Positions 1 to 10,562 are shown, counted from the stretch's first letter. The stretch: 64,000 nt of DNA from Theocolax elegans (GCA_026168455.1 CM047428.1:36073255-36137254), one strand, 5' to 3'. A program made the numbers and translations. Notes: generated by a model not told the origin, from the letters alone.

Positions 1-785
1 TCCACAGGTTAGGGTGAAGCCGCGAGCCATTGCATCACTGCAAGGTAGAACCTCACGTGGGTGGGGCGCAGGAAGGGCCCCGTCATCCCCCCCTTTCCCT
101 TCCTCCCACCGCGGACGTTCGCCGATGTCCGCACTGCAAGAGCAAACGTGCTCGAAAAAAGTTACTTCGTTAAAATTACAATTCATTGTGTTTCAGACTT
201 AATAAATATTTTGGAAAATTCGTTCCAAATGTTTAGGATAATAATTGCAATAGTCTGGCTGTTGAATTGAATTGAGTGTTCAATATACAAAATTCCAATG
301 AATAACTACCATAAATTCGCAATATATTGATAATATATTAGCAATAATATTGCTAGTAAGTTAATTCCGAGTCTGTGTAAAATAAAATCTAGCTGAACCC
401 TCGATGAAGTTTTATAATAGTCTGGGAATCATCTAGCTATAGTATATCTATAATGTGTTTAAGTTTACCAAATATTTTTAAACTGATTTTTTATAATCTA
501 TTAGTATATGCTGAACAAATCGATATCATTAAAAGTAATTAGATCATATCTTATATGATAAATGAATTTATTGATCTCCACAAGCCAAAGAAATATTCCT
601 CACAACTCAAGTAAGGCGGACTGTATTAATACCAGCCACTATAGAAACCTCACAGGCTGAGTGTTTGAAAAAAGACTAAGACAAGCTAAGTCAAAAAAAA
701 TATATAAAATTTAATTGATTGTAATATAAAATTAATAAAAACTTAAAAAAATGGAAAAACAATAAAAAAAGAAAAGAAAATTTAT

Positions 786-852
786 TGTATTTCGCCCTGA
801 GTATGCCTGGTGGGCTCATCAGTAGAGTCCAGGCATCTCGTCTCTAGATACA
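786..852 (-). ncRNA. Hammerhead self-cleaving ribozyme, copy 1
   Basis: Read on the minus strand, this is the reverse complement of the copy at 1332-1398 and keeps every core base. It has stem III TGTAT/ATACA, cleavage triplet ATC, stem I TAGAG/CTCTA, CTGATGA, stem II GCCC/GGGC and GAAA. Cleavage would fall after the C at position 847. It lies in the left arm of the 556-1627 inverted repeat. Confidence 0.85.
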
Positions 853-1331
853 GATGAAAGATATACAAATTTTTGAAAATCAGCTCTATCCCGACGAGGA
901 AGACATGGGGTATATATGCCCTACCGATAGCAAACTTTATTAAGTGCCACATATCAACAGGTAGCCCCCTAACGCACTTACATAGAACTAATGTCTTAAT
1001 CGTCAGAATATTGTCACATAAAGCATTTTTGTGATCTAATGCCGTATAATTTTTCGTTGGCTTGTGGAGATCAATAAATTCATTTATCATATAACTTATA
1101 TAATAGTCAAGCAATAAATTCACGAATTTTCAAATTATACGGCATTAGATCACAAAAATGCTTTATGTGACAATATTCTGACGATTAAGACATTAGTTCT
1201 ATGTAAGTGCGTTAGGGGGCTACCTGTTGATATGTGGCACTTAATAAAGTTTGCTATCGGTAGGGCATATATACCCCATGTCTTCCTCGTCGGGATAGAG
1301 CTGATTTTCAAAAATTTGTATATCTTTCATC

Positions 1332-1398
1332 TGTATCTAGAGACGAGATGCCTGGACTCTACTGATGAGCCCACCAGGCATACTCAGGGCGAAATACA
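1332..1398 (+). ncRNA. Hammerhead self-cleaving ribozyme, copy 2
   Basis: In order: stem III 5' strand TGTAT (1332-1336), the H17 nucleotide C at 1337 (cleavage 1337/1338), stem I TAGAG (1338-1342) and CTCTA (1357-1361), core CTGATGA (1362-1368), stem II GCCC (1369-1372) and GGGC (1387-1390), GAAA (1391-1394), stem III 3' strand ATACA (1394-1398). Loop 1 contains ATGCCTGG and loop 2 contains CCAGGCAT, which are perfectly complementary and could form the loop-loop contact that speeds natural hammerheads. Stems I and II are closed and stem III is open, the type III arrangement. All conserved core bases of the family are present. Self-cleavage is inferred, not shown. Confidence 0.88.
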
Positions 1399-2045
1399 AT
1401 AAATTTTCTTTTCTTTTTTTATTGTTTTTCCATTTTTTTAAGTTTTTATTAATTTTATATTACAATCAATTAAATTTTATATATTTTTTTTGACTTAGCT
1501 TGTCTTAGTCTTTTTTCAAACACTCATCCTGTGAGGTTTCTATAGTGGCTGGTATTAATACAGTCCGCCTTACTTGAGTTGTGAGGAATATTTCTTTGGC
1601 TTGTGGAGATCAATAAATTCATTTATCATATAACTTATATAATAATCAAGCAATAAATTCACGAATTTTCAAATTAGATCATATCTTACTAAAATCGGTA
1701 TTATGAGAAATCGTGGATTTATGTCACGCATCTTAGTAATTATTCGGATGACCAAAGACAGACGTTCGTTCACGTTTTCATCTACTTGAGGTAATAAAAG
1801 ATCATCGATTCGTCGGTAGTATTGACAATTTGGAAGACACGAAACATATTGGCGATATATTGATAGTACTTTGGCAATATGTTGGCATATTCTGACGATT
1901 AAGACATTAGTTCTATGTAAGTGCGTTAGGGGGCTACCTGTTGATATGTGGCACTTAATAAAGTTTGCTATCGGTAGGGCATATATACCCCATGTCTTCC
2001 TCGTCGGGATAGAGCTGATTTTCAAAAATTTGTATATCTTTCATC

Positions 2046-2112
2046 TGTATCTAGAGACGAGATGCCTGGACTCTACTGATGAGCCCACCAGGCATACTCA
2101 GGGCGAAATACA
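2046..2112 (+). ncRNA. Hammerhead self-cleaving ribozyme, copy 3
   Basis: Same sequence as the copy at 1332-1398, 714 bp downstream in the same orientation. Cleavage is predicted at 2051/2052, with CTGATGA and GAAA intact and the same 8-nt loop complementarity. Two direct ribozymes in tandem would release a unit-length RNA of about 714 nt, as in hammerhead-bearing satellites and retrozymes. Confidence 0.88.
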
Positions 2113-2585
2113 ATAAATTTTCTTTTCTTTTTTTATTGTTTTTCCATTTTTTTAAGTTTTTATTAATTTTATATTACAATCAATTAAATTTTATATATTT
2201 TTTTGACTTAGCTTGTCTTAGTCTTTTTTCAAACACTCATCCTGTGAGGTTTCTATAGTGGCTGGTATTAATACAGTCCGCCTTACTTGAGTTGTGAGGA
2301 ATATTTCTTTGGCTTGTGGAGATCAATAAATTCATTTATCATATAACTTATATAATAATCAAGCAATAAATTCACGAATTTTCAAATTAGATCATATCTT
2401 TACTAAAAATCGGTATTATGAGAAATCGTGGATTTATGTCACGCATCTTAGTAATTATTCGGATGACCAAAGACAGACGTTCGTTCACGTTTTCATCTAC
2501 TTGAGGTAATAAAAGATCATCGATTCGTCGGTAGTATTGACAATTTGGAAGACACGAAACATATTGGCGATATATTGATAGTACT

Positions 2586-2760
2586 TTGGCAATATGTTGG
2601 CAACATTTTGGCAACATATTGGCAATATATTGGCAACATATTGGCAATATAGTGACAATACTTTGGCAACATATTGGCAATATATTGACAATACTTTGGC
2701 AACATATTGGCAATATATTGACAATACTTTGGCAACATATTGGCAATATATTGATAATAC
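2586..2760 (+). repeat. TTGGCAAYATATTGGCAA minisatellite, left copy
   Basis: Short units alternating TTGGCAACATA, TTGGCAATATA and TTGACAATACT are repeated in tandem. The reverse complement is at 3470-3652 in the opposing arm. Similar motifs (CCATTGGCAATATATTTGC) fill the terminal repeats of the EnSpm element at 28,825 and 40,027, so these may be subterminal transposase-binding arrays; that is inference. Confidence 0.85.
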
Positions 2761-2773
2761 AAATAATAAATAT

Positions 2774-3454
2774 CCGCGTAAAAAAATTAAAGTTTATATG
2801 AACTTTATATAAACTTTAGGTTTGACTAAACTTGATATGGGGTTGGCCAACGAGACTGAGCCGAACTTGTGGAATTGACTGTTCAAGTTTGGCGAAAGTA
2901 TATCAAATGTTCAGCTGAAATTCATATAAAGTTTTTATAAAGTTTTTTTACAATTACTGACAAATAAAATATAGTTTATACTAAGTTTAGCTGAACTCAA
3001 TATTAACGTGATAGCAAGTTCAGGTTTATAAAGTCATATAATGTTGATATCAACATACCCAAAGAAAAATTTTAAAAATCTGCTTTAACTGACATCAGTA
3101 AGAATACATCGGTTAGAAAAACGGAGATATATGCTAAAAAATTCGAATCCGTCACTGAAAAGCGTTGTCCATTTCCTTAGTTTTGAAGACATAACCTGAA
3201 AAAAGAAATTTAAAAAACGACAAAGTATCTATTTTCACCATTTTTCTAACCGATGTATTCTTACTGATGTCTTTTTATAAAAAACTTTATAAAAACTTTA
3301 TATGAATTTCAACTGAACATTTGATATACTTTCGCCAAACTTGAACAGTCAATTGCACAAGTTCGGCTCAGTCTCGTTGGCCAACCCCATATCAAGTTTA
3401 GCCAAACCTAAAGTTTATATAAAGTTCATATAAACTTTAATTTTTTTACGCGGG
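2774..3454. mobile_element. Palindromic MITE with CC(C)GCGTAAAAA ends
   Basis: The left end CCGCGTAAAAAAATTAAAG and right end (reverse complement) CCCGCGTAAAAAAATTAAAG form terminal repeats. The arms reach about 190 bp (2774-2960, 3275-3454), with an inner pair at 3089-3119/3241-3271. No coding capacity. The ends resemble the CCCRYGTAAAAATCG ends of the EnSpm element in this window, so it may be a non-autonomous relative. It sits at the centre of the minisatellite palindrome. Confidence 0.55.
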
Positions 3455-3469
3455 ATATTTATTATTTGT

Positions 3470-3652
3470 ATTATCAATATATTGCCAATATATTGCCAAA
3501 GTATTGTCAATATATTGCCAATATGTTGCCAAAGTATTGTCAATATATTGCCAATATGTTGCCAAAGTATTGTCAATATATTGCCAATATGTTGCCAATA
3601 TGTTGCCAAAGTATTGTCAATATATTGCCAATATGTTGCCAATATGTTTCGT
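3470..3652 (-). repeat. TTGGCAAYATATTGGCAA minisatellite, right copy (inverted)
   Basis: Reverse-complement counterpart of the 2586-2760 array, read here as ATATTGCCAATATGTTGCC units. Reading frames across it are repeat artefacts. Confidence 0.85.
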
Positions 3653-4221
3653 GTCTTCCAAATTGTCAATACTACCGACGAATCGATGAACTTTTATTAC
3701 CTCAAGTGGATGAAAACGTGAACGAACGTCTGTCTTTGGTAATCCGAATAATTACTAAGATGCGTGACATAATTCCATGATTTCTCATAATACCGATTTT
3801 TAGTAAAGATATGATCCAATTACTTTTAATGATATCGATTTGTCCAGCATATACTAATATATTATAAAAAATCAGTTTAAAAATGTTTGGTAAACGTAAA
3901 CATATTATAGATATACTATAGCTAGATGATTCCCAGACTATTATAAAACTTCATCGAGGGTTCAGCTAGATTTTATTTTACACGGACTCGGAATTAACTT
4001 ACTAGCAATATTATTGCTAATATATTACCAATATATTGCGAATTTATGGTAGTTATTCATTGGCATTTTGTATATTGAACACTCAATTCAATTCAACAGC
4101 CAGACTATTGCAATTATATCCTAAACATTTGGAACGAGTTTTCCAAAATATTTATTAAGTCTGAAACACAATGAATTGTAATTTTAACGATGTAACTTTT
4201 TTCGAGCACGTTTGCTCTTGC

Positions 4222-4370
4222 AGTGCGGACGTCGGAGAGCGTCCGCGGCGGGCTTACTCCGCGAGTATAAAATTTGATGAGCGCGAACGTCGAAGAGCGC
4301 CCGCGGCGGGCTTACTCCGCGAACACAAAATTTGATGTGCGCGAACATCGGAGAGCGCTCGCGGTAGCAT
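4222..4370. repeat. 58-bp GC-rich tandem repeat, three copies
   Basis: Units of the type GTCGGAGAGCGTCCGCGG plus CGGGCTTACTCCGCGA recur with a 58-bp period (anchor positions 4230, 4288, 4346). They adjoin the right outer arm of the palindrome. Confidence 0.8.
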
Positions 4371-5042
4371 TACGTTTTTTAAACGGAGAATTGAGGCTTG
4401 AGCTAAATTTCATTTTACACGGACTAGGAATTATTTACCTAGCAATATTATTGTCAATATACTTGCAAAATTAATTAATATATTTCCAATATGTAGCGAT
4501 ATATCTTTATGGTAAACGTATTTATTGGCTATATTGTACACAAAACTTAATTCAATTCAAAATTTTATTGTCTTAAAATTCGTCATAAAAGTTTCAATAA
4601 ATTAATGTAAATATGATGAGATTAAAAACTGTAATAATCTCATATTTATAACGCACGCGTATCATAGATTTAATAAGTAAATTAATAATAGTAGTAATGA
4701 TTTTATTAGTTTACGGTCTAATTCAAACTTAAATAAAAATCATTTCCTTGATTGTACATTTTATTCATACAATCAATCTCGTAAAATATATTTTGCGATT
4801 CATTCGCTTTCGCGATCTTCGCTTCTGCTATACGCATTAGCTATGTTCAGGCGCCTCGGCCGCTTCGCTCGTTGACCTGTTGCATCAGTCTCGCGCGGCA
4901 ACGCCGCTCACCTTTCTTCCCTAATCCGGCCTCTGATTGGCCCATTTCAAAAATTAATTACGCCTCGCCTAATTAATATTTTTTAAAAATTCCGACGGGG
5001 TTATACTCGTATTAATTTTCTGAATCGGAATATATATATATG
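4371..5042. other. Non-coding: degenerate arm copy, then AT-rich flank
   Basis: 4385-4580 is a diverged direct copy of 3965-4110, sharing TTTTACACGGACT and TAGCAATATTATTG. The stretch 4600-5042 shows no gene. It contains a GC-richer block at 4800-4970 and joins the truncated 3' end of the gypsy relic at about 5042. Confidence 0.5.
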
Positions 5043-6490
5043 TTACCTATGTTTCTGGATCACCCTGTATTTATTTGTTTTAAAGCCGGCCTCATTAACT
5101 ATATATCCTAGATAAGTTACTTCCGCACAATAGAATTCGGACTTTTCTCTGTTTATTTGTAGGTTTACCTTTTTGAGGGCGGTTAGTACTATTCTTAACC
5201 ATTTTAGGTGTTCCTCAAAGGTTTTTGCTGTAATAATAATGTTGTCCAGGTATGCGAATACATTTGGCTCCCATTCTGGCTTTATAAGCTTGTCCATCAT
5301 TTTCTGAAAAGTTGCAGGTGCATTCGATAGGCCATAGGGGACTCGGGTAAATTGAAATAATCTTTTACCGGGAAGTGAAAATGCTGTAATTTCGCGGCTT
5401 TCTGGTGCTAGAGGGACTTGGTGGTAAGCTTGCGACAAATCAAGCTTACTGATGTAACGGCTTTCTCTCAGCTAGACGAGAATGTCGTCCATATTGCGCA
5501 TAGGATACGCTATTTTCTTTGTACCAGCGTTAACCTGCCGGAAATCTGTGCAAAAGCGGTATTTTCCATTTACTTTAGGAACTACTATTGGGCAGCTGTA
5601 CCACGGGCTTTCTGAAGGTTCTATAATACCGTCCTTTAGCATCCTTTCGATTTCCTCGTATCCAGCCAGGAACATCTTCGGTGAATAAAGGCGGTTTCGT
5701 TGACGAATAGGTTCGGCACCCTGCACATCGATTTTGTGGGAATCTAGGTTAGTTACACCTAGGGTTTTTGGTGTTGGGGGAATCATCTCATTTAGTAGCT
5801 GCTGTGATTTTCTTTCTTGTTTCGGGGTAGCTCGTTTCCATCCTCCTATGCTTGCTAGGGCAGGTAAGCAACTAGGATCTTTGCCATACGGATAAAAATG
5901 ATGAATGATACCTTTGTCAGTACACCATGTATCATCCTCATAGCATATTTGCAAGTTCGCTTTACGTTTAAAGTCGATACACAATATGCAATCATAATGC
6001 AAATCGTCTGCTACTTGGAAGGGCATTATAATAGTTTCACCATCAATTTCCAAGGCACATCTACTATACCTTGTATTGGTACTGCTGTACCATCTGCTAC
6101 TTTAACAGCTGAATTGCTGGATTTTCGCAATTTATGCTTTAATACTCTACTGATTCCTCGACCAATAATTGAGTGTACTGACCCATCGTCAAGTAAAGCT
6201 GTAAGCTTTTGTCCATTTAACTCTATGTTAAAGAAATGTCGTGGATTGATGCCGGGTATTTGCTGTATTAGGGAATTATTTGCTGCTAACTGGGATAGTA
6301 TTGACCTTTTTGGGTGTTTGGGTGAGAAAATACGGGTCTCTATTTCCTCTGGCTGGAGTTTCCCTGGCTTCTGTTTTTGTTGCAGCTGCAGTTTGTGTAA
6401 TTTGTGCCTTGAGCACCGTAATTACGACAGGTTGCAGGTTCTGGACATTCTGCTATCCAATGCCCAAGTTTGTTACACCTATAGCAAGGC
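5043..6490 (-). pseudogene. Ty3/gypsy pol relic (protease and reverse transcriptase)
   Basis: Read leftwards: a retropepsin segment at about 6060-6215 (active-site region LLDDGSVHSIIG where D-S/T-G is usual), then the linker and RT start (5472-6053; KVNGKYRFCTDFRQVN) and RT core (5043-5438; SQAYHQVPL, PYGLSNAPATFQ). The catalytic box reads YLDN instead of YxDD. Lesions: a 1-nt frameshift near 6054, an in-frame TAG near 5470 just after NMDDILV, and the YLDN substitution. RNase H and integrase are absent because the element is cut off at about 5042. The motifs fit Ty3/gypsy. It is clearly dead. Confidence 0.85.
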
Positions 6491-8819
6491 TCTTTAAATT
6501 TTCTTGGGTGAATTGGCATTTGCTCTACGTAGTTTGGCGTGCTAAATTTATTTGGCTTGAATTCCTGTTTCTTTGGTGATTCAGCCCTTTGTTTAATTTC
6601 CTGTGCTCGCTGCGAATAACTGCTATTTTTATTATTCTTTACAGCTTCGCTGTACTGCTGCTTAGGTTCTTGCTTAAAGAGTGCTGTATATTTTCTAGCT
6701 GCTTGGGGGCTGTTCGGCTTCCATGGGTACTGGTGCTGTATTTTCTTTTATGGGTTGGTAGCTATGGGTGCTATAGACTTTGGCCGCACTACAATATCTG
6801 CGCTCTGCTCTGAGGACACTGCTGCTAATTTACGTGTTTTTGTTTGCATAGGATCAACGTATGCATACTTTGCTAGACCGTAATTTTGAATGACTGGTGA
6901 AGGTTTGTACGGTTCATCCAATAAACTTCTTGCTTCCTCCTTTTTACCAAGTCGCTGCAGCTGTATAAAATTATCGAAATGGTATCTTTCGATTTTAGTT
7001 CTATAGCTAGGGTGCAGGTTCCGATACGCTCTATCCAGCTGTTCGGATTGAAGTATTGTTGGTTTAACCTGATCTAGCATGCCTCTTAGCTTGGTGAGGT
7101 ATGTGGAAATATCCTCATTAGGTCCTTATGTCCTATTTTCAATAGCTTGTCTAAGCTGGCTCTGCGTTTTCTCCGTCCCATATTGTAGTCTCAGTGCATC
7201 TACAAAATCTAAATAATCCTTCCAGCTGGTTTTCTCACGTCTAAACCATTCCCATGCTTCGTCATCTAAGACTGATGGCAAAGCTTTAAATATATCCTGA
7301 GTCGAGAGACCATAACTTTCTCTATATTCCGCAAGGTTCGATAAGAATGTTTCCGGATCATTCTATTTTGCTATCTTAAATTGGATATGGTGGCGTGAGA
7401 ATATCTGTGCTGTCCTTTTCTCTCTTATAAAGGTAGCATCTTCTAAGCATGTTCGTACGAACGGCTATACCTGAATGCTAGATTAAACGTATTTTGCTGC
7501 GGCTGTATGTGTGGGTTATTTGGGATTGAGTACGTTTCGTTGTTCTCCTGATGCACTGGCGATCTGCTATGCCGTCAATTTTGCTGCTGGTTACTTTGCT
7601 CAATGCTGTTTTGTTCGATTAGTTTGCTGTATAACTGCTGCATTTTGCTGTATTTGCTGCTCCAATCGTCTAAATTGTTCATCGTATTTATTTTCAGGCT
7701 CTTTGTCATTATTTTGTGTCTTTTCTCTTGGGTTGTTGGGTTCTGCAACTCCATCGTCTTTCCAATGGACACTCGGTACATTCCTATGTACACTGCTTAA
7801 TTGTGTGCTGCTTCTGGGGTTATATCTGTTTTCGTTTGCCTGGTTGACTCTTCTCTCTTGGGTCGCTCTTTCGGGTTCTGCATTCCTTTGCGGTGGCGTA
7901 CCCGCTCGGCTGACTGGTCTAGGTACGAGTGAAATAGGGGAAAAGGGGTTTGTGCTTATGGGACGAAAACCTGATGGTTGGACTGTTTGGATAGTTCTGG
8001 GAATCTGTATAAATATTGGTACTGTGTGATTACTGGAGCTGTATATTAGGTAAATGGGTTATCTATTAGGTTTGGGTTTGTGGGAGATGAAGGAGCTAAT
8101 GTGTGGATGGGATAAGAAGAAGTCGAATTTATGCTTAACTGTGTCGTCGTTAAGCTTGGTATTGTATGCATTAATTCCATCATCGAATTATTGCATACTG
8201 GTGCCGCTGGACTCAATTTATATGCTGTATATTGTGCTTGAGAACGATTAGCTGCGCTGCTTATTCTTAAATTTTCATTTTTTAATCGCTGCATATCTTT
8301 ACTCTCGTTGCTATTTTCCCTTACAGCCGATTACATTTCCGATCCGTATTCCATTTCCGGTAATGATAACAAATTCTCATTACTTATGGAGTTTGAATCT
8401 CGGTATTGTCCTCTTGATTGTCCAGTTGGCAGTTGAATATAAAGTATCCGTATTGCTTTACTACTTCTTGCTGGAGCTGTATCTATAGCGATGTATCTAT
8501 ATATATTGGGAATGTTTTCTCGTTCTGACAGTCTTAAGGACAAATCTGTTTCAATATTCGGGCTAGCCTTGTCTACTGCTGCATTCCAGTCAGCAGATGA
8601 TGGTCCGAAATTACGTCTAATTTTGTACCTAGCTAACCTATCTCTTATAATTTTAGAATCCGCGTCTATTATTATTCCGATTTTGCTTGCGTATACCCTG
8701 ATTCTACCGTCACTGGTACTATTAATGCTGCGTGGTATTACACCGACACCTATTGCTAGTTGTAAAACCGATAAGTCTTCTCCCACAATTAAATCAAGAT
8801 CATCACCGTTGTGAGACAC
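6445..8819 (-). pseudogene. Ty3/gypsy gag relic with CCHC zinc knuckle
   Basis: A zinc knuckle C-x2-C-x4-H-x4-C (CYRCNKLGHWIAEC) is encoded at 6445-6486 on the minus strand, just upstream of the protease relic, as expected for the end of Gag. Further upstream, open segments at 6748-7080 (capsid-like, with QLDRAYRNLHPSYRTKI) and 8331-8819 (probable N-terminus MSHNGDDLDLIVGED) lie in different frames, so several indels separate them. Nucleic-acid binding is known for the knuckle; assignment of the rest to capsid rests on position. No 5' LTR was recognised beyond 8819. Confidence 0.65.
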
Positions 8820-9303
8820 TTTGATTAATTTACTGTAGCTTATTTTGTATTAATAATTAAATAAATATTATTACTAATAGCTCTTTTCGCTCGATTGAAA
8901 TCAAATCTCTTAGCTCTTATTTAATGCGATATATAACGTAAATTAAACACGCCAAGCAACAATCAACTGATATTAATGAAAAGAAAAAACAATTTTCAAG
9001 CTATGCTAATTAAATCAGACTTACTTTTCACTAAGCAATCCACAAAAAAAATAAACAAGCATGCTTTATTATAAGCTGGGTAGTACCAGAAAATAAAATA
9101 CAGCGGGAAAATATGTGTGTATATATTTTTATAAGTATAAAATGTAATTAATTTACGAATTTCGTTACATGAGATTTTGGCATGAGATCTCACGCGAGAT
9201 TTTGTATTAGGGGACCAACTGGCTTTTATATGTTCAAGTAGAATCAACTATATTTGACGTACACACCTATATTTGACTGATTACATATATATATATATAT
9301 ACA
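8820..9303. other. Non-coding AT-rich stretch
   Basis: No gene is seen. It may include the leader of the gypsy relic; no LTR boundary or primer site was identified. It ends in (TA)n at 9281-9302, next to the family M terminus. Confidence 0.4.
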
Positions 9304-10350
9304 CTAGGGGGGCGCCGCCCCCCTGCGCGCTTCGCGCGCTAATCCCCTATTTTTAATTTCGAAAAAGGTTTTTCGTAATAAATTTATTTAAAATAATGTT
9401 TTAAATTGTATTATTTTCTCACTACCATGGAAACCTTAGAAATTAAGCCAATTCACACAAAACCTTGGAGGTACTGTTATAATTTACAAATAAAAGATTT
9501 TACCAAACTTTAGTGTAATGATATCAGAATAAAAATAATAAAAATAATAGAGACATATTAAATGTTAACTGTAAATTTTAAACTATATGAATTCTTATAA
9601 AGCTTAAATTTATATTTTAATAATTATAAATGTTAATAAAAAATTAACTTACCAAAAATAGTAAAGTGCATATACTTAATTGTAGTATTTAGTAAAAACT
9701 TATTAAAATTTGGGATTATTTTAAACGGATCTAAATAAAACTTTACCTCCTAAAATTAATTTATTTAATGACGAAGGATCATCGCCAAAAGTTCTATATG
9801 TCATTAATATTTTGTACTTTTCGAGAAATAAAACTTTCTTCTTAAATAAATAAATTTTTGTATTAATTTTAAAGAAGTATTTATATAATTTTAGTGGCAT
9901 ATAAATCAAAACCTGTTTCTTCCATTTCTCCCGTAATTCGTCATTTGCACCCTCTTTCAAAATTTGCGTTTTAATCCATAATTATATCCAATTTATTTTT
10001 TCCTTTAGTTACAGAGCCCATATATTTATTTTTATTATTATAATCAAATTAATTCCTTAAAAAACCTTCCGTTTCTAATAAATACATACTTGTTTATTTA
10101 AAATATTGTTTTCTATAAATATACATAATCTACTCACTTATATATCCATTCAATTTTGAAATATTAATTTAAAAAATATTTAAATTAAATACTCCTAAAT
10201 TAATAGTTTTTGAAAATCTTTTCAAATGTAATTCGTATTTTATATTGCCACTGTTAAAATTTGAATTTTCTTTTGCCATTACTGTTTATAATAGAATTAT
10301 CTTAAAAATGCAATAATCAACGTATTTAATTTTTAACCCATTGTATATAT

Positions 10351-10562
10351 TATAACGGGTACGGATTTTCGAGTGTCGGCGCAGGTTAGGTCCCTGAATT
10401 ATCGGCGACGTTCGTCGATAGGACCAAGTCGACTAGCCGGGATAATTGCGAATGGTAGCGCAGTGGTGAGGCTTCTGCCTCGCGCTCCCGGGATCGTGGG
10501 TTCGCGCCCCGATACCTTCGTTGATTTTTTTATTCCTTATATTCAATCCGTACCCCGTTACA
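10351..10562. mobile_element. 212-bp MITE with TGTAACGGGGTACGGATT ends
   Basis: Left end TATAACGGGTACGGATT and right end (reverse complement) TGTAACGGGGTACGGATT. ATAT flanks both sides (10347-10350, 10563-10566), a possible target duplication. Other family M copies lack this insert at the same place. The terminal motif resembles the MITE at 45,282-45,439. Confidence 0.7.
10445..10520 (+). promoter_or_regulatory. tRNA-like segment with RNA polymerase III A and B boxes
   Basis: An A box-like TAGCGCAGTGG lies at 10456-10466 and a B box-like GGGTTCGCGCCCC at 10498-10510, with a GAGGC/GCCTC hairpin between them. It is not a standard cloverleaf (the middle loop has only 4 nt), so a functional tRNA is unlikely. 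A tRNA-derived SINE head captured in a MITE is a better reading. Confidence 0.6.

Larger units (their letters stand above)
556..1627. repeat. Inner inverted repeat carrying hammerhead ribozymes
   Basis: Positions 556-1050 and 1133-1627 are close to perfect reverse complements (about 495 bp) around an 82-bp spacer. Each arm holds one hammerhead motif, so transcription of either strand would yield one active-sense copy. The arms also share a U-rich stretch and the phrase GGCTTGTGGAGATC at their outer ends. Confidence 0.85.
1175..2600. repeat. Tandem direct repeat, about 714-bp unit, two copies
   Basis: About 1175-1884 and 1886-2600 are near-identical direct copies. Each starts ATTCTGACGATTAAG, carries one hammerhead, passes through ATCGGTATTATGAGAAATCG and ends in TTGGCAATATGTTGG. 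The junction at about 1885 joins the end of one unit directly to the start of the next. Confidence 0.85.
109..4248. repeat. Nested palindromic repeat element (outer arms about 440 bp)
   Basis: The sequence at 109-554 returns as its reverse complement at about 3806-4248, with scattered substitutions. Inside lie further inverted pairs: 556-1050 with 1133-1627, 2394-2760 with 3470-3803, 2774-2960 with 3275-3454, and 3089-3119 with 3241-3271. No convincing protein is encoded; the reading frames here are by-products of the repeats. The outer arms contain motifs such as GCAATATTATTGC and end in GC-rich CCGCGG. It could be a foldback element, a decayed non-autonomous transposon with subterminal repeats, or a satellite-derived block. 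The family is not recognised. Confidence 0.8.

Noticed and set aside
786..2116. Proteins of 81-118 codons sharing CLDSTDEPTRHTQGEIQ
   Set aside because: This reading is simply the translated hammerhead region; conservation is explained by the RNA structure.
2586..2760. CRISPR-like regularly spaced repeat
   Set aside because: No unique spacers, units are contiguous and degenerate, and the setting is eukaryotic.
2387..3780. Open frames rich in LPICCQSIVNI and LATYWQYI
   Set aside because: Products of the GGCAATATATT minisatellite on both strands; not proteins.
5042..5070. ACAGGGTGATCCAGAAAC as a mariner terminal repeat
   Set aside because: Suggestive only; no inverted partner was found within reach and no transposase is nearby.
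9304..9345. GC hairpin as a bacterial-type terminator or sign of bacterial DNA
   Set aside because: It is the conserved end of a multi-copy AT-rich repeat, with no bacterial genes nearby.
10445..10520. Functional tRNA gene
   Set aside because: A and B boxes are present but the middle hairpin has a 4-nt loop and no acceptor stem pairs; it lies inside a MITE.
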